A stretch of 64,000 bases of DNA from Austropuccinia psidii (Eukaryota; Basidiomycota; Pucciniomycetes; Pucciniales; Sphaerophragmiaceae). A model generated the notes under the pieces. It did no database searches, had not been told where the DNA came from, and saw only the letters and a list, made by a program, of their open reading frames with translations. Below, piece after piece: positions 32,409 to 43,506 of the stretch (position 1 is its first letter; every line of letters starts with the position of its first letter). The translations under genes and the position numbers were made by a program. The stretch lies in NCBI GenBank assembly GCA_023105745.1, contig JALGQZ010000001.1:41626082-41690081 (forward strand). The letters are read 5' to 3'.

Positions 32409-34841
32409 ATGTCAACCCCTTCACAACCACTTTGCATTGGGATGATTAATATTTGTATTCAAATAAATAGTGATATAACCTTAAAGCCTGAGAATTCCCA
32501 CTTAGGTTCTTGGATTATCCTATGGCACAATCAACACAACATATTTGTATATCTCCCCAATCACCAGCATGCTATTGGCTCTCTCCCGGGAACCCTTTCC
32601 CAAACGTTGATACCATTCCTTGGGGCACCCAAAACGTTCATGCACTGTGGTCCTGGTGGGGCATGGATTGAAAATTGCCAATCCAATCCTACTCAAATAT
32701 TATTCGTTGAGGGAGTATTTATGACTGATGCCAATGATCCCTCCTCATCTCAGAAACCCAATCTAGCATTGATGTTCTTCACATGGTATCCAAACATTCT
32801 ATTCATAATGGAAAGCTTTCGAACACAAGATTTCAAGCTTAAAATGCCCAAAGAATATGACTGTACTACTCATTGTCAATGTCAACTCTTTACTCCGACA
32901 TTTCCCGCTTCAAACTTGACGCCTGCTTCATATCCTGCTGTTTCATCATTGATTTCCAAGCAAAAACTGATACAATTACCCAGTGGATCAGACCTCCCCA
33001 TGATGACCCCGCCCCATTCCATTATTCAAACCCCCCTCCTCCCTCATCAAAATACCGGACTAGCTTTTCTCTGGGATCGAGAAATCCCCAATGGCCAATC
33101 AGCCCGTAACCTTTGGGCAACCTCACCCGCAGGATCCACTTTTAATGCCAGGCACATCATTACAAACAAGGTCGTTAGCTCATTTGAATCCCTTTCGACC
33201 AATACCCCTCTTGGAGGACTGCTTGCGGATGATATGGGATTAGGTAAAACCATTCAGGCCATTGCTCTAATTGGTACCTCCAAGGAGCGGATGATTGCAA
33301 ACCCCCATCGCTCCACGCCCACCATGATCATCTGCCCCCCTCGCTTAATTACCAACTGGCAATCAGAAATATCCAAGCATGCTCAGGCTGGAGCACTGCA
33401 TGCCAAAATCTACCATGGTCCCACTCGTCACTCATTATCCCAAGCCGACATCTTAAAATATGATATCATCATCACTTCTTACAATACTATCACCCAAGAA
33501 TTTAAGCAAACCAATCCCTCTACATCATTCATTTTTCAAATCAATTGGCATTGTATAATCTTGGATGAAGCACAGTGAGTGGCTGAGCTTAAATGATTCA
33601 AATTACCTTTTATATCCAATAACCCTTGCCCCCTCTTATAGCTATATTCTCTCTCAATACACTGCCACTCACCGTGCCATTAATAGCCTCCTTTCATCCC
33701 GTCGAATATGTTTAACGGGCACACCTATTCACAACACCATTTATGACCTTTTGGGCATAATATCCTTCATCACTCAACCCCAGAGCGCCGATCAAGATAA
33801 TTGGTCACCATTCATCCTGAGTAGTCTTTCAAAAGGTTGCAATGATATTTTGCATTTGGCATTGCGGCATTTAAGTTTGCGCCGCACCAAAACCACACAT
33901 CTCGAATCTCTCCCCACTATTAGCCATCATTATGAGCTGCTCCCACTCAACCCGACCATGCAGCAAGAATATTCCACATTATATGAAGAATTCCTATCAT
34001 CCAAAAGCAAAGGACCAGGAGAGTTTTTCAGAAATATTAATAAGCTGCGAATATGTTGTAACCATCACATCATGCTTAACACAATTGCGGAGGCGGAGCT
34101 GGAAGACCCCGAGGGCAGGAGCACTCAGGATAACTCCCCAAGAATCACACGAACTATTGTGGATGTGGAAACATGCATGATGAGTAGTAAAATTGCACAC
34201 CTCCTACAAAGCTTAATGAAGAACAAACAAACAAGGTGTGGTCCAACGAAATCGGTGGTTTATACCCAATGGACCCAATTTCTAGATTTGTGCGTTAATT
34301 CTAATATGCATCCATTACCAATTGACTCCATCTGACTTTTTTATATTGTAGAATTGGTATTGCTCTTGCCCATCACTCTATCCTTTCAGCACAAATTGAT
34401 GGAACAATTACACCACGAGCGCAGGACAAGGCGCTTGAGAATTTCTTCAATAATCCTGAATGTGAAGTACTGATTGCATCCATTGCCGCGGCTGGAACTG
34501 GCCTCAATATAACTTGTGCTAATATAGTCTATTTAATGGTGAGGGGCCCCCCAAAATTCTCCCCTGATTTTCGGACCCTGACATCCACATTTCCAGGAGC
34601 CTAATTGGAACCCAGCCATTGAGGCTCAGGCTGTTGATCGTCTACATCGTATTGGCCAACAACGACCTGTACAGGTCATCCACTATATCACTCCTCATTC
34701 AGTTGAGGTCAACATGCGGAAGGTACCTTTCAACCTCATCTTTCACTTGATTGTATTACTATTCTGAAATCCTTCCTTATGGGAATGCCATATTCCAATC
34801 ACCAATAGGTCCAAGAAAAGAAAAAATCATTAACTGCGTGA
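32409..34841 (+). CDS. SWI/SNF2-family ATPase carried by the transposon
   Basis: Predicted ATP-dependent DNA translocase of the SNF2 superfamily (Rad5/Rad16-like order). Five exons: 32409-33574, 33642-34289, 34352-34538, 34597-34722 and 34809-34841. The total is 2160 bases, 719 aa, in frame throughout. Motifs: Q-like LLPHQNTGLAFLWDRE; Walker A ADDMGLGKTIQ (about residue 275); motif II DEAH (about 386), completed only by removing intron 1; LTGTPIHN (about 412); VVYTQWTQFLDL (about 594); AAGTGLN; and WNPAIEAQAVDRLHRIGQQ (about 671). Such enzymes remodel nucleosomes or translocate on duplex DNA. The N-terminal 230 residues are unassigned, and I see no RING finger insertion. It lies between the zinc-cluster gene (divergent) and gene E (convergent). 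Catalytic motifs are intact. Confidence 0.9.
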
Positions 34842-35147
34842 GCCTTACTGATATTATATAATTTGTGATTGACAAAGTTGATAACTCCTGTTGACTCTGG
34901 CACAGGTCCACAATTATGAACACCATGAGCTGGATCGAACTTCTTCAATATTTCCTCAATGAAAATGAGCAATAGAGTATTATTGCAAGGGAGACGGTGA
35001 TACATTTCAATTCATATTGTCTATATTCTAACATATTTAGCAAGTTGTTGCATCCTTAAGAGATAATAATCAGATTTTATTACACCTGCACAAATAATTC
35101 ACAAAATTTTAATTTGTCACAGTGCTATACCGTGACAAATTACTAAG
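34842..35147. other. convergent spacer between SNF2 gene and gene E
   Basis: About 300 bp, AT-rich, holding the 3' ends of two convergent genes. It is the only gene spacer of the transposon without a palindrome copy. Confidence 0.6.
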
Positions 35148-37209
35148 TTATTGCAGAGCATCACCATTAGGCCTAATAACTGGCATGTCAAGTATCTTGA
35201 GGGCGCTAGTCTGCATCTTACTACAGCCTTTGAGCCAATCTTGATCAAATACCTGAAATGATAGGCCTTCCGGAATATCACCATCATCTGTCGATCGTAA
35301 TTCTGGCAATCTATCAATAGTTTTTTTACCCTTTTTTTTAATCCGATTACAAAACTCTATGTCTCTATCCATTTTCAATACCAAATCATTAAATAACTGG
35401 GAGCGCCAGCGTAATCCCACTTTGCGGTAAACTTGACGGCCATTTTCCAGTACCTCCTCAGTATCTGAGCATACTCGAGGGTCATTGAATTGTGATGCTA
35501 GAATGGGAAATTTAGCCGTATCACACCATTCACGACGGCGCTCACAGGTCTGCACATAATCAAGTAGATCATCATCAGACTTGGTCCACAATGAAGAAGA
35601 GATACAGTAACTAACTCTTTGACGAATCTTTGCGAGCTTTTGATTCTCCTTCTTTTTTACCAAATACTCCGCATCCTTTTGAATAGACTTCCATTCTCTT
35701 TTCAAATAAGTGAAATATTGCTCCATTAAAGCCGCCACGACCCCATAGTTGTTATGATCCTTGTTCCAACAGTAGTGATGATACTCAGTGCTGACAAGTG
35801 CGAGACGGAATGTACGGTAAAACACCATAGACATCAGCTCGTTGAACAGATGTTGCCATGAGCTCTCCCAGTCCCAAGTGAATCGCTTTAGTCCTAGCTT
35901 GTGCAGCTCATTTTCGCAGTAGCTTTGGAAACCCTGAGACTGAACCTGTGTTGATGGCTCATTGAACACATCCTTGGGGACATATCCGAGATGACCAGCC
36001 ACTTGAATTGCAATTTCACGCTCTTCTGTGCTGGGTGGTGCTGGTAGTGAGGAAAAATCCTTATCCCTAACTTTGAGTAGGAACAGGCAATGTGCGTGTA
36101 CTGCTGATCTCATTCCATGGACATTCTCTGGAAGTTCTGCCTTCAGCCATTTTTGTTGCTCCTTCTGGCTTGCAAGTTTCGCCACATTGTGAGCTTTGCG
36201 GGCCTGGTTCCTTTGCTGTCTGACCTCGGATTGTTCAAGCATACTCTGGGCGAGGCCCAGCTGAGGATGGGTGAACTCACTATTTGATTGAGTGCCTTGC
36301 TCATGCGCTGTGAAATTGTCCCTCCTTGGTTCATCATTTCTTTCACTTTGAGTCGGAGACATGTTCTCATCCTCATCATCCACCATTGTTGCTCTTGATG
36401 TACTGGCATGACCCATTCTTGGTTTGGAGGCATATGGATGATGACGTCCAGTGACTTTCTCTTTATGGACCAGAGGTGAAGACGCATAAAGTTCATCCCC
36501 TGCTATGCAAATCATCAGTTAACACATCAAAACATTAATGAAGACTGGTCATCCTCACAATCTTCAATTGGCTCCTGAGATCGGACTGACTTGCCTTTAG
36601 GTGCCATATCTAACCCATGAAACAAACATATCAAATTGTGAATAAGTTTCTACTCCAAAATTCAAATGACTTACTTTGATGAAGCGTCAATACTGGATTT
36701 CCCTCCGACAGACCGCTCCAAGATACATTTTCCAAAGGTCTTTTTCGTCGCCCCCCATCCACGCGCCTTTCATCACCCACATGAACCTGCGATCCTGATG
36801 GAATATTGAGGGTTGGCTGTTTACTTTGGCCAAAGGGATCCTGGGATGCGACTGGATTCCGACCGGGATTAAGGAGGAGCTCACGTGGAAATTTTGATTG
36901 GGGATTAGCGTGTGAGGAGATTTGAGGTGTGCCTTCTGGCCCCTGAGACACATGAATTTGTGTATTAGTGGGATTCGGGGGAATTGGAGTGACGGAAATA
37001 TTTGGGATCGACCAAGTGCTTGAAGTTGGAGCCTTTGGATTGCCCACATCAATGTTAAGACCTGATACATTCATTGAGGATGCAATAGGGGTTGTGAGAG
37101 GAATGTTGGGACTCAATGGTGACTGTGTTTGAACATATTCTATGCTAGATTCACTATTTGAGTCATGAACAGAACCTGAACGGGATTTATGTGACTTGAA
37201 AGATGACAT
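35148..37209 (-). CDS. transposon cargo gene E, 645-aa protein of unknown function
   Basis: Three exons on the minus strand: 37209-36675, 36609-36559 (a 51-base micro-exon) and 36499-35148. Donors are GTAAGT and GTGAGG; acceptors are TAG and CAG. Total 1938 bases close in frame, 645 aa. The N-terminal ~180 residues are Ser/Pro/Asn-rich, ending in a basic RRVDGGRRKRPLE stretch. The C-terminal 420 residues look folded: a Gln/Lys-rich helix (RQQRNQARKAHNVAKLASQK), LFLLKVRDKDF, WDWESSWQHLFNELMSMVFYR, YHHYCWNKDHNNYG, YFTYLKREWKSIQKD and CERRREWCD. His/Cys/Trp clusters could bind metal, but no family is recognised. It is divergent from the transposase gene, from which it may share a promoter region. 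An intact frame in a mobile element suggests a role in transposition or in host interaction; this is inference. Confidence 0.8.
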
Positions 37210-38169
37210 AAGGGCTGAAAAAGTACAGTAATATTTTTAACTAGATAAAACACCTCAGTATTATGATAAAATAGAGTGATATGAGATGAAATCTTTTCAA
37301 ATTTAGAATAGAGAAATTCTATGAATAGTTGGAACTAAGTGTTGTGTGGAAGTCAGATAAGACTCTTTTGAGGAGAATCGTCCCTGCCTCCTCTTGAGCT
37401 CCTCCGCTTTTGTCGGAAACCACCCTGCACGGCCTACCAGCATATAATGTGGTATTTCCTTGATCTCAAAGGGGACCCATCATTCATAAGTAATCATATT
37501 CAGTACCATTTATGCCTCCCCATTGTCACATTTTGTGAATTATCCAAACTGCCCATATATGCATTGAAATTCCACAACATTGTAAATCTGTAAAGGGGTA
37601 TATTCATGAAGGATTTACCCACAAAAGAGACATCACCTTTTCCCGAAAGGCAAGACAATCCAAATCACATTCCAACTGATTCAAAGCCCGCCGCACTCAA
37701 ACCAAATACCAAGACTTTAGCTGCACTCCAACCCCTTATGTAATAGAGTTATATAGTTATGTCTGTAATAAGGTTTAAACCATGTACGATGGCGTGCCAG
37801 CGTACATGGATTAAATGTTAATCCCCTCAATTCAATGGTAACACTTCACTAATGGAACCCCCTCAATGGTCAAACCCGCACTATCACAATGTGTAAATAA
37901 ACTAGAATATGTATGAGCATTGAGCAGCATGGCATTTTACCCAATTAAACGCCTAACCAATTCCGCCATCCAGATGAGACATGTTAAACTTTATCCACTG
38001 CAGCTCATGCTCCATTACAAATGGGATAAAATCCTCAGCTGGCTCAAATCATCTCCCCCTTCATAAATAATCACTGAATTTTATTTCCAATTAATAACAC
38101 TCCTAAACACTTTCACATCAACCATAGATATTTATACACAAACCAACCGTACTCCCAATTCCTGCAGCA
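37210..38169. other. divergent promoter region between gene E and transposase gene
   Basis: About 960 bp without a supported gene. It holds one palindrome copy (37782-37807) near its middle. The promoters of both flanking genes must lie here. Confidence 0.6.
37782..37807. repeat. palindrome copy 6 (26 bp)
   Basis: ATGTACGATGGCG followed by TGCCAGCGTACAT; near-perfect self-complementarity, extended by one more C/G pair outside. Confidence 0.75.
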
Positions 38170-41100
38170 ATGACAACCCGGCCATATTCCTCAATGCGTA
38201 TATGCATGTGTCAACACTGCTCAACTCAAACACACTCTTCCCCTGAGGGTGATAGGCAAGGAGTTGCCTTCACACCTTTCCAATATAAACAGCACATTAA
38301 AAAGCTCAAATCAACCATTGCACCCAAATCTCTTCCAAACATCCCTACTTCTGCATCAGGATCTGGGTGCCCACAAATTCTATTGGATCAAATCTTCCCA
38401 GCTGATTATTCACGTTTGACCCAAAGCACTTTCCCAACTCCAGCGGGTCTCAATTCAACTGCACAGAAACCATATAGTGGCAGTCAAACCCTTCCCCCAC
38501 AAGACCTAGGAATGATAATATCTGCCATTCTATCATTAAGGTATAATTTACCCCGCAGGGCTTCACGCATACTCAACCCCGCCCTGAACCTGCTGATCAA
38601 GTCCAGTATCTCAAGCTCAGCTGGTCCCCCCGCTCCTGCATTCCATATACCTCAAGATCTGAGTACCATATTTGAACATCTCCAATTGGAGCAAGTGATT
38701 CAAAACTATATATGTTGTCCTCAATGTTTCTCTCTTAATGGCCTTACTGAATCAGTCACAACTGACCAACCCCACTGTCAACGCCATAATGACCCAAATG
38801 ATCGTGATCCCCCTTGCACACAATCATTAGGCAAATTCATCTATTCATCTGAACCCCACACCCAAAACACAACCAACATGAAGCAAAAATTTATACCAAC
38901 AAAACATTTCATTTATCAACCATTCAAAAATTGGCTTGCCAGATTTCTCCAGCGGGCTGGAATTATGGACATTCTGCATCAACATCAACAATCCCAAACT
39001 CCCGAAGATTCCCCAAAACGTGACGTCTGGGATGGATTGGTCTGGAGACGCTTCACTGGCACTAGAAATATCCATGACCCCCCATTCATGTCCATTCCTG
39101 GTGCATTGGCCTTCTCCATATATGTGGACTGGTTTAATGCACATGGAAAGTCAACCCGGTTGGCTAGCATTGGACCTATCATGCTTATTTGTCTTAATCT
39201 CCCCCCAAGTGAAAGATTGAAGCCCGAGAATGTCTATGTTGCAGGAATCATCCCTGGTCCGAAGGAGCCAACTGCGCTTCAATTGAATTATCTATTAATG
39301 CCACTCATCAACGAGCTCAAAGAGCTATGGCAAGGTTACCATTTTGCACCCACCTCAACAGGTCCATCAGGATCCTTTATCCGTGTTGCCATCCTCACAG
39401 CCATTGCGGATGTGGTTGCCATGCGCAAGCTTACTGGATTTATTTCCCATTCAGGAAACCACTTTTGTAATTTTTGCACCATTCACAAAGCTCAAATTGA
39501 AGAAATTGGTCCTCAATTTCACTACACGCGCTCATACCAAAGTCATAAATCAACCATTGCCAAATGGCTTCGGGCAACCCCACAACAAAGACAAGCAATT
39601 TTCTCTGAGTATGGAGTGCGATATTCAATTTTGGAAGACCTTCCGTATTGGGATGCAACCAGAATGGTTAATCTTGACATAATGCATAATTTAATACTTG
39701 GAATTTTGAAGGATCATGCAACTTTCAAATTGTGCATTCCAGAGGCGAAATCAAAAATTTACTTCAGGTCCCGCAGGAAATCCAATGACACCAACAGTTC
39801 AGACTCAAATTCCAAGACCTCCAACAGCTCTCTTGATAAAATCACATTGAGAGAGGCCCGCTCCCTGAGAAGAGACGCAGCAAAAATAATAAATGAGCCA
39901 CTCCCCACTACTTCCACCCGAAAAAACTACTTCCCAATGCCCACCCCTAACACAGAACATCCATCTAGTGGTTCTGCGGAGATTCCTTCATTTGATGCCG
40001 ATTACATCCCCACTTCTGAAATACCCTCTGAATTGGATATCACTGCACTGAGTGATCACCAGATCAAGGGTGAGGCTCTTGAGCATCTCCGACAAATCAT
40101 ATCTGAGACCATAATTCCCTCATCTTGGACAAGAGTTCCCCGCAAAATGGGTTCCCCCTCTCATGGTAGCTTAAAAGCCGCTGAATGGGCTCTCTTATAT
40201 AAGGTCTATATTCCATTTCTAATGCTCAGTCAACAGATGTCATTAGATGCACACCAATCTGCCAACACTCAAAGAAAAATGGGTCAGTCAGAAGAACTTG
40301 CAAATGAACTAGCCAAGAATACATTCCATTTGATTAGTGCTATCAACATTGCCACAAGCTGGACTGTTTCAATAGATGATGCGACTGCATTTGCTGAACA
40401 TTGGAAAAAATTCCGCCTTTCCAATCAACACCTGTTCCCAAAACAGAAAAGTAAACCAAATCATCATTTTGCTGATCATATTCCCGAACTCTTCCAACGT
40501 TGGGGCCCAGCACAAGCCTCAGCCACATGGGGTTATGAGCGCTTGATTGGAGTATTTGCAAAGATGCCAACAAATAACAAGATATGTACGTCAATTAATA
40601 AGATCAATATATTCACATTGATGAAACACCTGAACTGAATAAGACTAACTTTTTGCAACTCTGAATAGATGATATAGATAAAACCTTACTTCAACATATC
40701 TGTCGATGTTCCAACCTTTCCGTTCTCCTGAAATCCCCATCTGTGCCATGTGAAATAAAACAGCTTTTCGAATCACAGCCACCTGCCGTGTTCAATCACC
40801 ATAAATATAACAAGCCATCCCGCCATGACCAACAAAATTATGCTTGCCTGGTTGAGTACTTACAGAATTTTCATTCCACAAGGGAAGTAGTTGATTGGAT
40901 CAGCTTAGACACTACCATGCAATCCACAAGTCCTCCCACTTCAAGGATTGTCTCACCTTGGTATTTTCCAGTTTCAAACATTAATATTGGGAACAATATA
41001 TTTTCAACTGAATCCAAAAATATCAGCAACAGTGTGATATGTTTTCTGAGGGGCAACTCACGACAATTTGGTATTATTGATAGCATTTTCAAAGTCTCTG

Positions 41101-41330
41101 AGCCATCTAGCATACTGAACAATAACTTTCTGATTTTAAAAACTTTAAAGATTGATGTGAATTTCCTACCAGATTGGCCGTATCTCAATATTTATAAAGC
41201 TGTTGGTTTTGATGATGGACACTTGATTATATCAGAAGAAGAAATAGAAGGTAACTGTGGATTGTATGATAACAAAGCTCTGTCATGTGGACTTCTTGTA
41301 ATGATAAAGCCGTTATTTCATGATATTTAG
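38170..41330 (+). CDS. Plavaka/Tnp2-like transposase
   Basis: Two exons, 38170-40585 and 40669-41330 (donor GTACGT, acceptor TAG), 3078 bases in frame, 1025 aa, the usual size of fungal Plavaka transposases. N-terminal Cys/His pairs (CMCQHC; then CCPQCFSL..CQRH near residues 180-200) suggest zinc binding. The core matches the Tnp2/Transposase_21 pattern: YVDWFNAHGKS (about 318-328), LICLNLPPSERLKPENVY, AGIIPGPKEPT, LTGFISHSGNHFCNFC and YWDATRMVNLDIMHNLILG (about 493-512). The late block HHFADHIPELFQRWGPAQA and WGYERLIGVFAK completes it. The Asp in VDWF and the Asp in NLDIMH are candidate catalytic residues of an RNase H-like DDE fold. It should cut at the TIRs and integrate with a 3-bp duplication, which matches the ends found. 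It lies next to the right end. Confidence 0.87.
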
Positions 41331-42027
41331 TCTACAAAAATGCAAATCTCTCAGATTCATTAGCAATTTTGCTAGTGAAATAATTGCCTCAAAATTTAGT
41401 GACAGAGACATGCCATTGTGACAAGCAAAGCCCATTATTTCACATTGCCACAAAGAACTTACTATTTTGACATTGGGTACAGTGTGAATAAGCCAAGTCC
41501 AATGATCAAATGACCCACACACTCACCCTTCACAGCATCCAAAATTTCTAACTGCGCCATCATCATGTTGGAAGCAGAATCGGCTTTTGCGTACCCACAC
41601 CCGCATGTGCACCCGCACGCGCCAATGCACACGCACACGCACACGCCAATGCACACGCACACCCACCCGCACGCGCCAATGCACACGCCCACGCACCCGC
41701 ACATGCTCCCGCACACGCAAATGCACCCGCCCCCACGCATGCACACGCACACTTCATGGATGACCTGGTGAAGTCAAACCCCCCGCCTACATCAAGACTG
41801 GCTGAAGGACATCTTTGATGTGTGTGTGTGCAAACAGGCGGGTCTGGTGTAATTTTTACCAATCATCGGACGGTTGTGGGATGATCAGGTGGTGAGGAAT
41901 CTGAGTTGAAGGCACAGGGGAACCAATATTATTGGATGTCACAGGATTTGGTGTAAGACCAGAGTGTGACGTGTTCTCGACGTTCGCTTGATTTTCGCTT
42001 GATGTGAGTTCGACTTTTATCCTGCTT
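41331..42027. other. right subterminal region with CAC-rich minisatellite
   Basis: The transposase gene is followed by about 0.7 kb with no gene. At 41588-41755 lies a CACGC-rich tandem repeat with an irregular unit around CGCGCCAATGCACACGCACA. Open frames on both strands there are repeat artefacts. 41960-42027 has several GTGACGTG/CTTGACGTG-like words before the TIR. Confidence 0.7.
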
Positions 42028-42073
42028 GACGTGAAGTCAATCGCCGACGATTGACACGAGATTCGCCCCGGTG
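42028..42073 (-). repeat. right terminal inverted repeat (46 bp)
   Basis: Reverse complement of the left TIR with two mismatches; ends CGCCCCGGTG. It includes the same 20-base hairpin. Confidence 0.92.
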
Positions 42074-42076
42074 AGA
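42074..42076. repeat. target site duplication AGA, right
   Basis: AGA directly after the right TIR, equal to 21481-21483. Beyond it the leader of element C resumes. Confidence 0.8.
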
Positions 42077-42139
42077 CAATAAATTTGTACAAGTCACAGT
42101 CAAAGGTAAATACCCTAAGAACATAAAGGTTTTGACTGC

Positions 42140-42873
42140 TTGCAAACACTGATATGTCCCCTGCATACCTCAGAGATTTTGGCTTTCAAAGGAACCAGCC
42201 AGAGGACAGAGAAGTATTGTCCAGAACCAGAAGACCTGAAAGAAGACACCTTGGACACAGTGGTGGATGGCAAAACAATGAGGGAGATAATATCAACCTT
42301 GCCATTCACACTCCAATTCAGCAGAAACCTCAAACCAGAGGACTGGAAGGATATGGATCAAGTTCTTCAGACCACCAACTCCTCAAAGACTTATTTCAAT
42401 GGAGCATGGACAACAAGAGGTTCAACCTAGCAGCTCACTGGGCAGAACTTGGATCAAGTTTCCAGAAGATCTATCTCAAAGAGATAGACTTCAAAGACCT
42501 TATGGAAATCACCAAAGGTTGGAATCCTACCAGGCAGCACAGACTCCTGGAGGCAAGGGCACAGAGGATAAGGGAGAATCAAGCCAGTATCCAAGCAATA
42601 GAAGAACAATTAACCCAGACAGGGCCTACTAAGATTCCTTCAGGTTCACAAGGAGCAGGCCAAATCAGCTCTCCAGTGGCTTCAAGACATTCAGAAACCA
42701 ACAGATCAGTGGCCAAGAGTCACCATTCTTCACAATTCCAGGAAGTTTCCAGGAGAAGACAGGGAAACAAGGGCAAGAACAAAACCTCCTTCAACCAGAG
42801 GAGGAAAGAGTCAGACCTCATGATCCAGAAGCTGTTAGATTTGGTAAAAGAAGTACACAAGAACCAGAAGTAG
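42140..42873 (+). pseudogene. +1-frame ORF overlapping gag of element C
   Basis: A second frame is open across the gag N-terminal region: frame 2 from 42140 (SEILAFKGTSQRTEKY, LPFTLQFSRNLKPEDWKDMD) and, after the same indel near 42375, frame 1 to 42873 (LFQWSMDNKRFNLAAHWAEL, LKEIDFKDLMEITKGWNP, ARAQRIRENQASIQAIEEQL). It always lies +1 to gag. This protein looks more ordinary in composition than the gag frame it overlaps, and the GWNP word recurs in copy A1. The function is unknown; an accessory or alternative gag product is possible. Confidence 0.6.
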
Positions 42874-43506
42874 TTGTAAACCACTCTAGAATCAGTAGTC
42901 CTAGTAATAGAAACATTACCCCCACTCAGACTGAAAATAACATTGTCATATCTGAGAGTAACATCAACAGTGATACACTGTGGTTACAAATGTCCCAATA
43001 TGCTGAACAATCTGCAAAGCAGTTTGCAGAAAATAAAGCTAGCCAAGAGAGGATGAGACAAACTCAAGCCTCCTTGGAACAAATAGTTAAGAATCTTCAA
43101 GAAGGATATGCTCAACTGAGCAAAGCCTCTGAAGAAACCAACAAAAGACTGAATATAGTCTTTGAAGAACAACACCACAGCACAAGGGACAGGGAGTGTC
43201 TGGATCAAGATATTAACAAATTGTTTAATGCCTACCATAGCTTGAAGCCCCAATCACAAGGCCAAGCTATGGGGAATCCATATCAACCAGATGACATCAA
43301 ACCAGATGCCATGTTGCTGAATAAGGCAAGATCTCCATCACAATACCAGGATGGAGATGGCATGTCTTATTCAGAGAAGGAAGCCTTGAAAATGCTTCCT
43401 GAGGCCTCAAGCTGGCCCAAATTCTCTGGATCAGGAGAATATGATCATATGGAACTCATAGATTATATTGATGAACTCTGCATTGATGTACCAAACATAC
43501 CAGACT
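42140..43506 (+). pseudogene. gag of element C, N-terminal part
   Basis: Main gag runs from MSPAYLRDFG (42154, frame 1), appears to lose one register near 42375, and continues in frame 3 (MEHGQQEVQPS at 42399). It passes a TAA at 42630, then runs openly through EPEVVVNHSRISS, MSQYAEQSAKQF (42990), LSKASEETNKRLN, ALKMLPEASSWPKFSGSGEYDHMEL to PD at 43505. There A3 is inserted, and the reading resumes at 53783. A coiled-coil region covers about 43000-43200. The copy is inactive because of the indel, the TAA and the insertion. Confidence 0.75.

Larger units (their letters stand above)
21484..42073. mobile_element. 20,590-bp TIR DNA transposon carrying six genes (Plavaka/CMC-like)
   Basis: The ends are 46-bp inverted repeats with two mismatches, starting CACC(A/G)GGGCG, flanked by a 3-bp AGA duplication and embedded in the leader of gypsy element C. 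Cargo in order: unknown gene A (+), TET/JBP-like dioxygenase (+), zinc-cluster/proline-rich gene (-), SNF2 ATPase (+), unknown gene E (-), Plavaka/Tnp2-like transposase (+). Terminal CAC, 3-bp duplication and a Tnp2-like transposase all point to the CMC (CACTA) superfamily. Intergenic spacers hold a recurring 26-bp palindrome and GC-rich minisatellites. Base composition differs from the AT-rich LTR elements around it. With five of the six genes intact by splice model, it may be recently active. Confidence 0.9.

Noticed and set aside
38170..41330. KDZ (Kyakuja/Dileera/Zisupton) transposase
   Set aside because: The VDWFN, NLPP..R.KPEN and IIPGP.EP blocks and the 3-bp duplication fit the Plavaka/Tnp2 type better, although TET/JBP cargo is classically linked with KDZ.
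41462..41862. Cys- or His-rich frames on both strands
   Set aside because: Translations of a CACGC-rich tandem repeat.
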